Below are positions 1 to 10,759 of a stretch of 64,000 nucleotides of DNA, piece by piece (within the stretch, counting starts at the first letter, position 1; every line of letters starts with the position of its first letter). This DNA is from Pascua guehoae (Eukaryota > Basidiomycota > Tremellomycetes > Trichosporonales > Trichosporonaceae), in contig BCJX01000010.1 in assembly GCA_001600415.1 (NCBI GenBank), positions 585,409 through 649,408 on the forward strand, written 5' to 3'. Below the pieces are notes generated by a model. The model was not told the origin of the DNA, made no database searches, and worked only from the letters and a program-made list of their open reading frames with translations. The position numbers and the translations under genes are program-made.

Positions 1-1323
1 GCCCTCCCCCCGGGACCCTCGCCCCATGCCCCCGCCCTCCCCGGCCCCTCGCCCCACACCCCCCGCAGCCGCTTCGCCGCCTGGGACCACTACCGCGCCA
101 CGGGCGCCAACGTGTCCTACTCGCCCGACGACGTGCGCTACTCGCGCTGGAGCCCGAGCACGCAGGGCAGTCCGTGGCCCCGCGCCCTCGTGAGCGCCGC
201 AGGGAGTGTGGCCGACGGCGTCGGGAGCGTAGTTGGGAGTGTGCGCTCGGTGTTTGGGTCTCCGTCGCGGGCACTTGACTCGGACCATTCGCCGGCCTCG
301 CGGCGATGGTCGGTGAACCGCTCGCTCTCGCGGCGCTTCGCGTCCCCCAAGACATCGCCTGGCTCGCCTGGTTCACCCGGCTCACTTGGCTCACCCTCGC
401 CGGCGGGAAGTAGACGCTCCCTCTCGCTCTCGCGCAGCCTCGCCCTGTCCCGGACAGGTTCTGGTTCACCTGGTTCCCCCGCCTCGCCGTCGCATGGGAG
501 CACACGCTCCCTCTCGCGCCGCTTCCGTGCGCCGCTTCGGAGCCTCTTCGAGTCCCCCGACGCAGAGTCCGCCGACGCAGAGTCCACCGCCTCGGCCGAC
601 ACGGACCCACACACGTGGACACCGACTCGGCGGGGCTTTGCGTCACCCGCGCCTCTCGAACCTCGCTCGCGCGAGCCCGAGCCCGAGCCCGAGCCCGACT
701 CACCCTCGACCTCCCTCTCGCGCTCATTCTCGCGCGCCTCGCACGTCTCCCGCGTCTCGCGTAGACTCTGGTCCTCGCCCCCCTCCACTCCCCCGCCCTC
801 GGAAGCGACCTCGCCCCCGACGCCGCCAACGCCCAGCCCCGCCCCGCGCCTGGGACGCTTCGCGAGCCTCCGCGTGCGCGGACACGGCCGCCTGTCCTCG
901 CTGTCCCTGTCGGTTCGTAGCCGCCTGTCCATGTCGAATGAGCTGGGCCTAACATCGGCCGAGCAGGCAGGCCCGTCTGGATCACGACACGAGCACGGAG
1001 ACGCAGCGTCTGGATCTCGCGTCTCGGAAACACGAGCGTCGGCCCCGTCCGAGCCAAGCTACGCCCTCCGTATCCCCGATCTCGCCACCGAAGGGCACAC
1101 CATGCAGGATGGGGGTCCAGGGTACGAGGACCCCGTCCACGCCGCCGTCCAGGCGTCGCTTGTGCAGTCGTTTGCGGGCCTGGGGTATCCCCACGACGGT
1201 GTTTCCCGCCCTGCGCCGAGCCCCGCTGACGGCGTCCACGGTCTCTGTGTCCCCAACATCGTCACCAACGGCCCCGCCAACGCTGACATCCCCGCCATCC
1301 CCGCCATCCCCGCCAACACCGCC

Positions 1324-1366
<43 letters not shown>

Positions 1367-1771
1367 ACCGCCAACCCCCCCACCATCCCCGCCAACACCC
1401 CCGCGACCGCGCACTGCACCTTCCCCCGCCTTTCGTGCCTCACGGACCCTTCCCCCACGACCACTCCCCACACCCCACCCCCGCCCCCAACCATGGCCGA
1501 CTTCCTAGCCACCCCCCACGCGCGCACCGTCACCCACCGCCCCCTCGCGTGCCTGCGCCGCGCGACGGCGACATTCACCCTCGTCCACCCGCCCCACGTC
1601 ATGGATGCCGACCCCGCCATGACGTACGACGAGTACGCGCGGGCCACGGGCACGCCGCGCCAGATTCCCCTGTTGGGCGCGAGGATCGCCAACCCGGACC
1701 CCGAGGATGGGGGCGGGTATGGGGAGGACTGGGGGTATGGTGTGGATATGGGGACGCGCGAGTCGGCGTGA
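1..1771 (+). CDS. Ser/Pro-rich protein, 5' partial, frame broken at a poly-C run
   Basis: The gene enters from before the window: frame 1 is open from base 1 and reads a Ser/Pro/Arg-rich protein with many SLSR and SPGSP blocks, then a more ordered stretch around 1100-1260 (VQASLVQSFAGLGYPHDGV). At 1326-1366 there is a run of 41 C. Before the run the protein-like frame is frame 1; after it the protein-like frame is frame 2, which contains MADFLATPHARTVTHRPL and ends ...GVDMGTRESA at the TGA of 1769-1771. Frame 1 after the run gives only His/Pro/Arg junk. I infer one continuous gene in which the C count is wrong in the assembly or is truly variable. I recognise no family; the function is unknown. 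A 264-codon antisense frame over the same region is a shadow. Confidence 0.55.
1326..1366. repeat. 41-base poly-C tract inside coding sequence
   Basis: An uninterrupted run of 41 C encodes about 13-14 prolines in the surrounding Pro-rich linker. The coding frame before and after the run differs, so its true length is in doubt. Confidence 0.9.
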
Positions 1772-2661
1772 TCCAGTTCGGCTGATCAGCTCAGCTGGTA
1801 TGACTTGGACAGGACGGCGGCGCACGGCGTCGGCCGTTGAGTCTCAAAGGGCCTGAAATGGTTCGGGCTGGCCTACGCTCAATCTCGTCATCCATTTCCG
1901 CTTGCATTCATTACCCCCACGACTATACCCACACCCCATGCCAGCCATGCCGTGATCCACCGTCCACGGCACATGAACCCGCCAGCTGTAGCCGTAGAAC
2001 CATGCAATGCCACCACGATATCTGTGCGAAAGGGGATGGAAGATGTGGAAAAGACTGACGAAGAGGACACACACCGAGGTCCCGTGAAGATGCGGTTTAG
2101 AAGTGGGTAGACGTCTGCGATCTCGAGCGGCTCAACTCTGGGAAATGACAATGCTCCCATGGTCGGAAACACCACCCAATTATTTAACCATGGTAGCCGA
2201 TACACCAGAGCCGCCGGCATCTCGATCACTCATGCAGAGTATTCCACCTCGTCCTGAAAGTACCCCCCACATGGCGTGGGTACATCCCCTTGACACGGAT
2301 CGTGCGGCGGCACGACGCGGGCTGGGAGAATGCAGATGGACGCCCAAGTGGCTCCAGTCGACCCTCCAGCACCAAACAGGCGTATATCGTCCTCGTGCTC
2401 AGTCCACCAGCCATTGGAGCCATTGGCCTGCTCGAGCTCGGCGGCAATACCGTGTGGGGCAGAGGAGCTCGCGGAGAGGAGCTCGCGGAGAGGAGCTCGC
2501 TGTGTCACGAAAGAAATATGCAAAGTGGCACTTTCACGCCAAGCCACACTACCGCCACGCCACCACCACAACCACAACCACACCACCACACGATCAAACA
2601 CGCCAAAACCGTCCTCTGCACGACCTCCTCTGGTCCCACAGGAGCAAGAAGCAAAACGTAT
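1772..2661. other. Intergenic, no gene seen
   Basis: Open frames here are short and lack protein character or splice signals. The one visible structure is a 14-bp tandem repeat, AGAGGAGCTCGCGG, about three copies at 2462-2500. It presumably holds the 3' end of the first gene and the region flanking the tRNA gene. Confidence 0.5.
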
Positions 2662-2766
2662 GGCCCTCGCCCGGATTCGAACCGGGGCCCACTCCCAATC
2701 AGGAAGAACAAGCTTAGGACTGAACAGAACCCTAAGAGAGTATGATAACCACTACACCACGAGAGC
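2662..2766 (-). tRNA. tRNA-Pro(AGG) with a 32-nt intron
   Basis: Read on the minus strand from 2766 the sequence folds as a full cloverleaf. The acceptor is GCTCTCG pairing with CGAGGGC (one G-U pair), followed by discriminator C. The D arm contains AGTGGTTA. The anticodon stem is CTCTC with GGGAG, and the T arm is CCCGG TTCGAAT CCGGG. The loop reads TT-AGG-G before the intron and T after it, so the anticodon is AGG (reads CCU proline codons). The intron of 32 nt sits after position 37, the standard nuclear site. Discriminator C73 agrees with fungal tRNA-Pro. Mature length is 73 nt. Confidence 0.88.
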
Positions 2767-3201
2767 TCGTGTGTTTTGGCGAGCGCGAGGGGTGCCGCGC
2801 CGGCCAGGGCGTTTGTCGTGTGTAACCCTGGTCTTTGATGGAACTTGTGGACAGCACGATGGGCACGATGAGGAAGTGAGATGATTGTCTCCGCCCCCTG
2901 GGCCTTGTTGGGAGGGGACAGGCCAAAAGACGGTCATCCCAAGTGACGGGACGCAGACTGGTCGGGCTGGAGATGAGCACGTCTCCGTGCTTGACCGCGC
3001 GTCGCGTCGCGCTGTCCCTCCCTGTACACCTGTACCCCCGTCATGTCGCGTGGTGGCACGCCGTGATGTCTGAGGTACGCTCGCCTCTGCCTCCCCCCAC
3101 GCACACGTCAACTCGCACGCCAAACGCCCCGTCCACTGGCCCTCACCCACATCCTCTCCTTCTCTGCACCTACGCCTCTGAAAGGCCAAAAAGTTTGTGC
3201 T
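2767..3201. other. Spacer between two tRNA genes
   Basis: No protein-like frame, repeat or RNA fold was recognised between the two minus-strand tRNA genes. Confidence 0.5.
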
Positions 3202-3294
3202 TGACGTTTGACAGGGTCGAACTGCCGACCTCATGCGAACCACGAAGAAGAACTCGTGTTAAGCATGCGCTCTAACCAACTGAGCTAAATCGCC
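3202..3294 (-). tRNA. tRNA-Val(AAC) with a 19-nt intron
   Basis: On the minus strand from 3294: acceptor GGCGATT, TA at positions 8-9, D arm GCTC...GAGC with AGTTGGTTA, anticodon stem CATGC/GCATG, T arm GGCAG TTCGACC CTGTC. The 3' acceptor strand AAACGTC pairs with the 5' strand apart from one A-A mismatch at the 5-68 pair and one G-U. The loop gives anticodon AAC (valine), with a 19-nt intron after position 37. Mature length is 74 nt. The mismatch leaves a small chance that the copy is decaying. Confidence 0.8.
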
Positions 3295-3924
3295 TTGACG
3301 TTTGGGATGTGCTTCGAGTGAGGACCCGGCGGTTGTGAGCAGGGCGCTGAGGGGGCAGAAGATGGGCTGGTAGACAGGATGGCGTTGATGTTGGGCGAAG
3401 GACGGGCACGCAGCTGCTTGGATGCAGCAAACACGAGGAGCGAGGTCGTAGCATTGTTGATGGATCAGGAGCGAGGCCGTGTCATTGTCCATAGATCGCC
3501 TCTGGAGCAACAGTGTGGGCGACAGGGCGGGTGAGCGAGCGAGCGGCGTCGTTGAACCAACAACGGCCATGGTGGTGAGTGAAGAGAAGAGACGAGGTGC
3601 AAGTGGACAAGGGTCGAGGTCTTGAACAAGGCCAGCAAGCGAGCGAGCGAGCGGGAGAGCGCCACTGCGAGGCGAGCCACTGGCGGGTGAGGTGAGCCAA
3701 GAGCCACCACCCAGAGACGCCACAGAGAAACAGTAACTGCCGAGCATGGCGCGGCGCCACCCTGCGTCCGACCACCTCACCGTTGCTCATGCCGGGCTTC
3801 ACCGCTGGACATGTCCGTGAGCCGTAAGACCTTAGCTGCAACGGCGTGCGTCATGACAGAATCCCCATGCCTGGTCCTACCACCCCCACCTCCATCCGCC
3901 CATCGATCCCCACACCCAGCGTTG
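3295..3924. other. Intergenic, no gene seen
   Basis: Only short, basic, low-information frames are open. GAGC/GCGAGCGA short tandem motifs lie near 3533-3650. It flanks the 3' end of the minus-strand pyrophosphatase-like gene. Confidence 0.5.
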
Positions 3925-4314
3925 CTATCCCTCCGCATCGCGCCGCACCACCATCCCCCCAATCCCCAACACATCGCGCACGAAGCGCCGCACGGCCCCC
4001 ACCTCGGCGTCGGTGCAGTCCAGGAGGATCTTGACCTCGACGTCGCGCTTGGCCAGGTCGGCCGTGAGGACGACGCCCACGACGCCGCCCGTCCCCGAGC
4101 CGCGGAAGACGTCGACGCCGTCGCCGTCCCCGCCGACTGTGGGGTGGAGGTGGCCGTAGTCGACGGGGTAGAGTGCGTGCGGGATGCGAGGGTGGGGTGT
4201 GGACCGGGGGCGGTCGATGGTGAGGGTCGAGGTGACGACGAGGGTGTCGAGGTTTGTGAAGAAGGACGATGGGGTCTGCGGCTGCGGCTGCTGCTTCGGC
4301 GGCGGCGGCGGCAT
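3925..4314 (-). CDS. Short inorganic pyrophosphatase-like protein (129 aa)
   Basis: A single uninterrupted reading frame encodes 129 aa. The core YPVDYGHL (residues 49-56) followed by GGDGDGVDVF (61-70) matches the signature of family I soluble inorganic pyrophosphatases, where a DYG motif precedes the Asp cluster that binds metal and pyrophosphate. The DRPRSTPHPRIP stretch (34-45) and VVGVVLTADLAKRD fit the short, about 130-residue pyrophosphatase-like proteins I know mainly from bacteria; the canonical fungal enzyme is near 285 aa. No signal peptide is seen, so a cytosolic place is likely. The ATG at 4312-4314 opens the only long frame. Activity is not proven: the first Lys/Glu residues of the canonical active site lie outside what I can match. 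The compact form and missing introns make transfer from bacteria possible. Confidence 0.7.
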   Translation of the reverse strand: MPPPPPKQQPQPQTPSSFFTNLDTLVVTSTLTIDRPRSTPHPRIPHALYPVDYGHLHPTVGGDGDGVDVFRGSGTGGVVGVVLTADLAKRDVEVKILLDCTDAEVGAVRRFVRDVLGIGGMVVRRDAEG

Positions 4315-4826
4315 CGGGTTGGGTCAAGGCGGGTGAGGTGGATTGTGTAAAGTGTTGAAACGAGGTGAGCTGGGTGGGTATGGTTTTGGCTCTGGTGGGA
4401 CAATCGACGTCATCGCTTGCCGTGTTTCATGACTGCCGAGTGAAGGGAGACTGATAAGGTTGTGGCGGCGCTGGCTGTGCTCTTCGTCCTGTCCCCAACT
4501 ACCAGCTAGCTAGCTAGGTTACAGGTAACGCGCAGACCCCATGTTCAGTAGACCGCTATCATGCTAGCAGACGCGGAACAGCCCTTCAAACCATCTCAGC
4601 TCCCATCGTGAGCACTACGGCTCATCCAAAGTGCCCGTCAGTCTATCCGCCAATCTATCCGCGGTGGGAGCGACAGGTGGCCGCAAGCGATTCGGACCAT
4701 CTTGGCAGATCACCACGGGTGGTAGCCTCACAGTTCGGGGCGGCGGTGTGCTTATATACATATTCCTGGTCGGGGTGGTGGGGTTCTTGTATACACCGTC
4801 TACATCACTACCATTATTCGTGCATG
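4315..4826. other. Upstream region of the pyrophosphatase-like gene
   Basis: No coding frame. The (CTAG)-rich motif AGCTAGCTAGCTAGG lies at about 4502-4518. The stretch holds the promoter of the minus-strand gene ending at 3925 and the 3' flank of the next minus-strand gene. Confidence 0.45.
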
Positions 4827-5909
4827 TCATTTGCCACCACTCCACCACAAGGATGGGCGCAACCAATCGTCTATATTGGTCTCGATCTCAAAGTCGTTGC
4901 CCGGAAGACTTGCGGCGTACTCGTCGGGCGTACAAAAGCAGAGGCACGAGTCAACGGCGGCCACAATTTCGTCACGGTTGGGGCTCTCGTCGGCCTTGAG
5001 GCCGACGACGTGGGACATGAGTGCCTGCTTGATGTCGTCGTGCGACGCAACGTCGGCCATGGAAATTAGCCCCGGGTCCACATCGAGCATGCCGACAAAG
5101 GTGTACTGTTGTGAGCTCGAGGGTAGACATGCGCAATCCACCTTTACCAGCGGGATGGTCAAGGCCATGGCCATGAGGACACCGGCAAAGATGCCCATGG
5201 GACGGCGGGATTTGATATACCGGCGATGTTCGAGAAGTGGGTCGGGCGACTGAAAGATGAAGACTACGTGGCGAAGCGAGTGGGGCCACATGGGCGGGCT
5301 GAGCACAGCCTTGTCGAAGTCGGACGCATAGAACCAGTCGGGCAAAGTGAAGACTGCCTTTTCAACCCCTTCCGTAATGGGGCCGAGAGGGAATCCCATT
5401 AGAGACCGAGGCATACGAGAATACTCGGGGTAGAGGTTGAGGTAGCCTGGATCAAGGTGGAGGAAGAATACGACACGCTTGGAAGGGATTGCGAGCGGCC
5501 ATGGCTGCATGTAGGTAGAAATCAACGGATGGCGAAGGGTGTCCACATTGACGAGGGCGCGGGTGAGAGGGTAGATCACTTCGCCATGGTCGTCGCACAG
5601 TGTGTCGTATGGATATAATGGGTAGACGTCGACGATATGCGCTCGGCTCAAGATTGCGCGATAGCGCGAATAGTGCAAGGCCGCGTCCAGTACGAACTCC
5701 TCCCCGGGGTTTCTAAAGGCGAGGACGATCTCGGGAGTGTTATCGATCCGTGGGAATGCTAGAAGAACAATGTGGTACGCGAGAAGCGAGTCGGCGCGGT
5801 GTTTGAATGACTTGCATACTCTACGGAGCGCAAAGAGCTATTCAACATCTGCCAGCTCGAAGATGCGCCTCATGACCGGGTAGATTGCTGCGTCCAGAGC
5901 GGGCGCCAT
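4827..5909 (-). pseudogene. F-box-like hypothetical protein with in-frame TAG at codon 24
   Basis: From the ATG at 5907-5909 one frame of 361 codons runs to 4827, interrupted only by a TAG at 5838-5840. The N-terminus MAPALDAAIYPVMRRIFELADVE, then the stop, then LFALRRVCKSFKHRADSLLAYHIVL, has the shape of an F-box: a short helix, then an L..LR.VCK.F..R.DS pattern. The stop falls inside the motif. The rest (283 codons after the TTG at 5678) is well ordered, with no further stop. Basidiomycete yeasts carry many such F-box-like single-exon genes of unknown role. Reading choices are a recent pseudogene, stop-codon readthrough, a sequencing error, or translation from a downstream start. I cannot assign a substrate or function. 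Confidence 0.55.
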
Positions 5910-8900
5910 TGCTGGAGTGGTGTGTTGGCTGGTGGCCATGCTGATGCAGCAAGGGGGGGGCTGATGAGCGTGGCAATGGATGAGGAGGTGAAAAACGAGC
6001 GAGGTGGGTTGGGGATGAAAGCAAGGAAAAGAAAGGCAAAGAAGGCATCGTTAAAGGCAGGAAGCAAGGGAAGCAAGAGTCAACTTGGACCCACTTGCCC
6101 CCATGTCGGCTCGAGAGCACTTGGCACTAGGGGCGGCTAGGACAACGATCAATGCGTCAACCAACGGTTCGGCGTCAATGGCGTTGGCATGCACAGCATG
6201 CACAGCATGATGCACAGACGGTGTGTGTATCGAGCTCATACACAGCACACAACAGAGCTGCAAGCATACCACATGTCAGAGTGAATGCAAGAACCACCTC
6301 GGCGCGGAATAGTACCTAGCCCCTTGAGGCTTGGCAGATGTGGATCATGCCTGGCTGGGGCTTTCCGCTGGCTCCTGGCAAGAATCTTGTAAAGTGCGAT
6401 GGCCTGGCGTCTGTTGACGTGCCAGATCCTCCAGTTGCAACAAGCTCGCCGAGGGGCGAGCAGAATGGGCCGGCAAGGTGCATCAGCCGCCTCCGATATC
6501 TGGGCGACGACGCGAGGGATGCTGCCACATCAGGGGTCAGCTGGCGGTCGGGCCGACGCCGACGCGCACGTCTTTTGCGGGATGCACCACGGCCCATAAC
6601 TACTACCGTCGTGAGCATGTCCGTCCCCATGTTCGGCAACGGCGGCAGACGCTGACGCTCGATGACTGACACACCCATCAAACCTGCCCCCAAGCGTTGG
6701 CGATGACAGACCTCTGCCTCGACCAAGTCACCCAAGCGTCACGTTTCTTCACCGCCACGAGCGCAGACTCGCGCCCTTCCGCCTGCTCTCGTCGGTACCA
6801 TTCGGCCGGTACCGGTTACCGTCAACCCACCCTTGTTCTTCATTCGCAGCAGCCGGAAATACGTCCTTCCAGAGGGCGATGTGTGAGAGCGACCACTGAT
6901 GGAGTGTAGGTGTGGCGAGACCGATAACGTGACGCACCAAGTTGTTCATGAGTGGCGCGCAGGTGTCCAATGTGGACTGCACGCCACGCGTCGCGTGATA
7001 TCAGAGTAGGAGTGAATGTTGGTCATGTGCTGAAAAGGTTGCCACAAGGAATGAGTCAGTTGACGAAGCCAGGGTACCCAGTGGCCGGTGGCGCCATGAC
7101 CGACGGTACCGATACGGCGATACGCGACCCGGACGAGGGACACCCTTGACGCGAACAAACGCGTTCGCGACTTGCAACTTGGACATGGACATGGATGGTG
7201 GTCCGAGCGTCTGCAGCCTATGTATCCATCACATTGCCCAATCTTGACGCGATCGGCCGCGATCGCACATGCTGGCGTCTCTTCTCTCTTGTCTACAGCT
7301 CTACCCCCCGGCGCCGTCCGCACTGTGCGCCGACATTGCAGGACCCGACGTGTGAGACAAGCCAGCACTGACCGCCGCCGGAGTGTGCCAAATGCATATA
7401 TCGCCGTAGACCGCCACCACCGCGCGCGCACCGCGGCGCGCCACCATTTTTTTAATTTTTTTTTTTTTTGTCATGTTTCTTTTTTTTTTTTGGGAAGGGT
7501 AGGCAATTGTGTATCCCTGCGCGCACAGACTGTGCCAAATGTTCCTGGGATACGATTATTGGTTCTCCCGACGCGGTCGGGCCGAACGGAATGCGTGGTG
7601 ACTACCGGTGCCGGTTGTGCCGACCATGGACGGGGAGATGGCCACGACCTTGTCAGCCACGACAACGAGACAACGGGCAAAGGCGGACAAGTAAAGCATC
7701 TGGTTAGTTGTCTTTGCCGCATGCTAGCTTGTCTGAGCCGCTGGCCGCTAGACTGCGCCGACACGGAGGACGAGACGCGTTCTGAGTGCTGCACCGCCCC
7801 GCTCCGACCCACGGTGTGCAGTGCGGCGTGCCTCTCTGGCGCGCAGGTGCAGGCACTGGGCAGGAACGGCGCTCGGGGGTCCTCGGATGTTGCCGACCAC
7901 GGCACCAAGTGCGGCTTGTTCGCACCGTTTCCCAGCACATGTGCACATTGGCACACTTGGGTGGAAGACAAACAGCCATGGACAGCCACAGGGTGTCGGC
8001 TTGCAGATGCTCGAGGGGAACTCTGCGGAACGCGTGGCACAACGCCACCATTGAGCCGACTGGGTCCTGTGCGCGAAATGCTCAGCCTCAAACCGGCACT
8101 GTCTTGTATCCACCTGGGCAGGTGACGATGTAGGCAGCATCGACAGAATGATGGTGGTAAAGCATAACAGACCGCTCGCTGGACGTCAGCCGGCAACAAC
8201 CATCGTGTTTGATGTTTGGTGTTTGGACCTTTTCTTTCTAGTGGGGCGTAGTGGGCTGGCTCGTTGCTGGCCTGGCCAAGGGACACGGCCGAGGCACTGA
8301 ACCTGGCGGGCGGATGGGGCGGAGCGTTGTGCACCGCCTCTGTGCGAGGCTCGAGACGGCCATCGCCAGCGAGCCGAGCAGCCGAGATGGCAACAGTATG
8401 TACTGTTAAAAAAAAAGTGTAAACAGACCGGCTCGTATTCGCGAGCGTCATGCTGTCATAATGACATGCTATGTTGGGCTCTGGGGTCCCGTTACAGACT
8501 TGGAGCCGACAGCACCAACCACTCCATGCCGATAGTCAGCAGTGGGGCCTGTGGGCAGCACAACGGCTACAGCAAGGGGTAGTCGACTGCTAGACCCGGT
8601 GTTGACACAGTTGGCCGAGACGAGCGTGACGCGCCGCCGTCTTGCCTTGTCCTTGCGCCACGCGCCACGCGGCAGAGACAAGAAGCAGGAAGCTAGGAAG
8701 CAGGCTGATGCAGGCACAAGGACGACGCACGACGTCTCCCGAGCACGACGACGAGTCAGAAGCTGTGCCGCTGCCAGCATGCCAGCATGCCCAGCATTGT
8801 GCCCTTGGCCACCTGCATGCTTCTTGAGCGGCCACCTGCGAGTGACGCGCCGGGTTCCTGGACGGCGTATTAAAACAACGAGACCCTGCAGGACAGAGGA

Positions 8901-10759
8901 TCGGGCGACGCGACTGACCTTTTGTCAGGCACCAGTGTCGTGTCACTCTTAGAGCCAGTCAGAATGCGCCATTACTCGCTTCGAGGGTCGAAAAATCAAA
9001 GATATCGTCCGTGTTTGCCGTCATGGCCGCACCCGCCGGAACCAACTTTAGGTCCGGGCCCATCAGGAAAAAATCGCCCAAGCAGGACCAAACGCACCAA
9101 CCCCCTCCTCCGCGCGCGCGCGCGAGCCCGCGCGTCGCGCCGCGTGCCGCTGCCGCCGCTTGAGCCGTCCTTGCCGTCCTGTCCTGTCCTGTCCTGTCCT
9201 AGTTTGCGCTAACCTTGTCTTGACGCGTCGCCCAGTCAGAAAAGCAAAAGTACAGCCAAGGCATGTTGACATCTCTGGGCCCTGGCTAGCGTCCCTGCCC
9301 GCCCTGTAACAAACTCACTTGAACTTGGGGGCGCGCCCGGAGGCCTTGGTATCCGCGGAGGCACGAGGAGACGAGATCTGGCAAACAGCGACGAAGGTAC
9401 CATCCCACACCAGAGCAGGCGGCCGCCGCATGCCGCAGCCTGGGGCAGCTGGTGGCCGAAGAAGTTGGTTGTTGATTGCAGGGGCAGATTGAGGGCAGAA
9501 TGGAAAGGGTACTTGAAGTTGTGGGCTGGGAGGGGAGGCGGCTGTTGGCGCACAAAGTGGTACCAGTTTGGTGTCAAACATTGTCCCTGACGCCGCCGTG
9601 GGCACCCACCACCAAAGCACCACTCCACTGCCCCCCCGGCCCCACCCCCCTCGTACCCTCCCCAACCCCAGCAGCCAGCAGCCTACCTGCAGCCGGCAAC
9701 CAACAGCAACACTTTGGCCCACGGCGCAAAAGCCACGGGGCTTGTTGGGTACCACCAGCCTGGCTGGCTGGTCTGCGTACCCGTACCGCTCTGCTTGGCT
9801 CGCTCGCTCGCTCGCTGGCTCTGTCGCTGGCTCGCGCAGCCTACGTTGGCTTTGTCTTTGTTACATGTCCTGCTTGTACTCTTTGTCTGTCAATCAACAC
9901 GCCAGCAACGATTGCCATCCCATCCCACATCCAGCTCGACCTCTCCTCGACCATTCTACACCCCCGTCTTCGACCAACCCACACTCTTTTGCCACACTCG
10001 TTTTTTGATTACTAGTACAGCCCACCCCTTTAATCAACACCTCCGCCTCGGTTTCGACACCGGTGTAGAAAGAGGATCAACTTGCAAACCAACGACTACA
10101 GAGCTACGAACGCCCCCCCGAACGCCGCTTGTCTCAACTGCGGCGACTGTAGCCGACGACCTCGACGCTCGGATCCCTGTGTGACTCAGTCACACATCCT
10201 CCCCTCCTCCTCCCCCTCCGCCTCCCCTCTCCCCCCCCTGGCCCTACGTCCTCCTCCTCGGCCAGCGCCAACCAAACACACCACCTAGACCTCGTGGTGA
10301 CACCGTGCGCACCCCGTGCTCGGCCCAAACCTCCGACTCGACCCATCCCACATCCCCCCCCCCCCGTCCCTCGTCCTCCCCCCGTCGCCGCGGCGCTTGT
10401 GTTGCCGCACGCATCGCCGAGGACACACCCCCCCACGACCGAAAGCGACACGGTAGTCCGCACCTGGTGAGTAGCGTTGGCGGGGCAGTGTGTCAGCGGC
10501 GTAGGTGGCCACCATTTGAGTCTCCCATCGCACAAGACTCTGCGGCCTCCACACTGTCATGCCAGTAGTGTACGATAGTCTACTTGCCACAGCCCATCCC
10601 ACAACACTTGCCTGTCCGAGCGCAGGATCGGCTGTGATCTTCGCATGTCCAACCCACAACGGACAAGTTTGGCTGACGTTTGACAGAGACGACCGTAGCC
10701 GCAGACGCAGACGCACTCTCCGCACCCCTTTCCCCCTCCTCCCCCGCACCCCAGCCGCC
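5910..10759. other. 4.8-kb region with no recognisable protein gene
   Basis: Both strands carry frames of up to about 320 codons, but their composition is Arg/Cys/His/Pro-rich, they contradict each other between frames, and none shows a domain or consistent splice signals. Local structure: T-rich stretches at 7446-7490, an alternating CG run near 9111-9124, five copies of CCTGT at about 9177-9200, GCTCGCTCG runs near 9800, and a pyrimidine-rich zone from 9600 to 10750 that probably is the long 5' leader and promoter of the gene starting at 10760. Non-coding RNA genes cannot be excluded. Confidence 0.5.

Noticed and set aside
138..932. 264-codon minus-strand frame over the first gene
   Set aside because: It mirrors the Ser/Arg-rich plus-strand codons, is Arg/Glu/Gly-rich without domains, and has no supporting signals.
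7172..8125. 317-codon plus-strand frame in the geneless region
   Set aside because: Composition is Cys/His/Arg-rich and random, it overlaps an equally long frame on the other strand, and no motif or codon bias is present.
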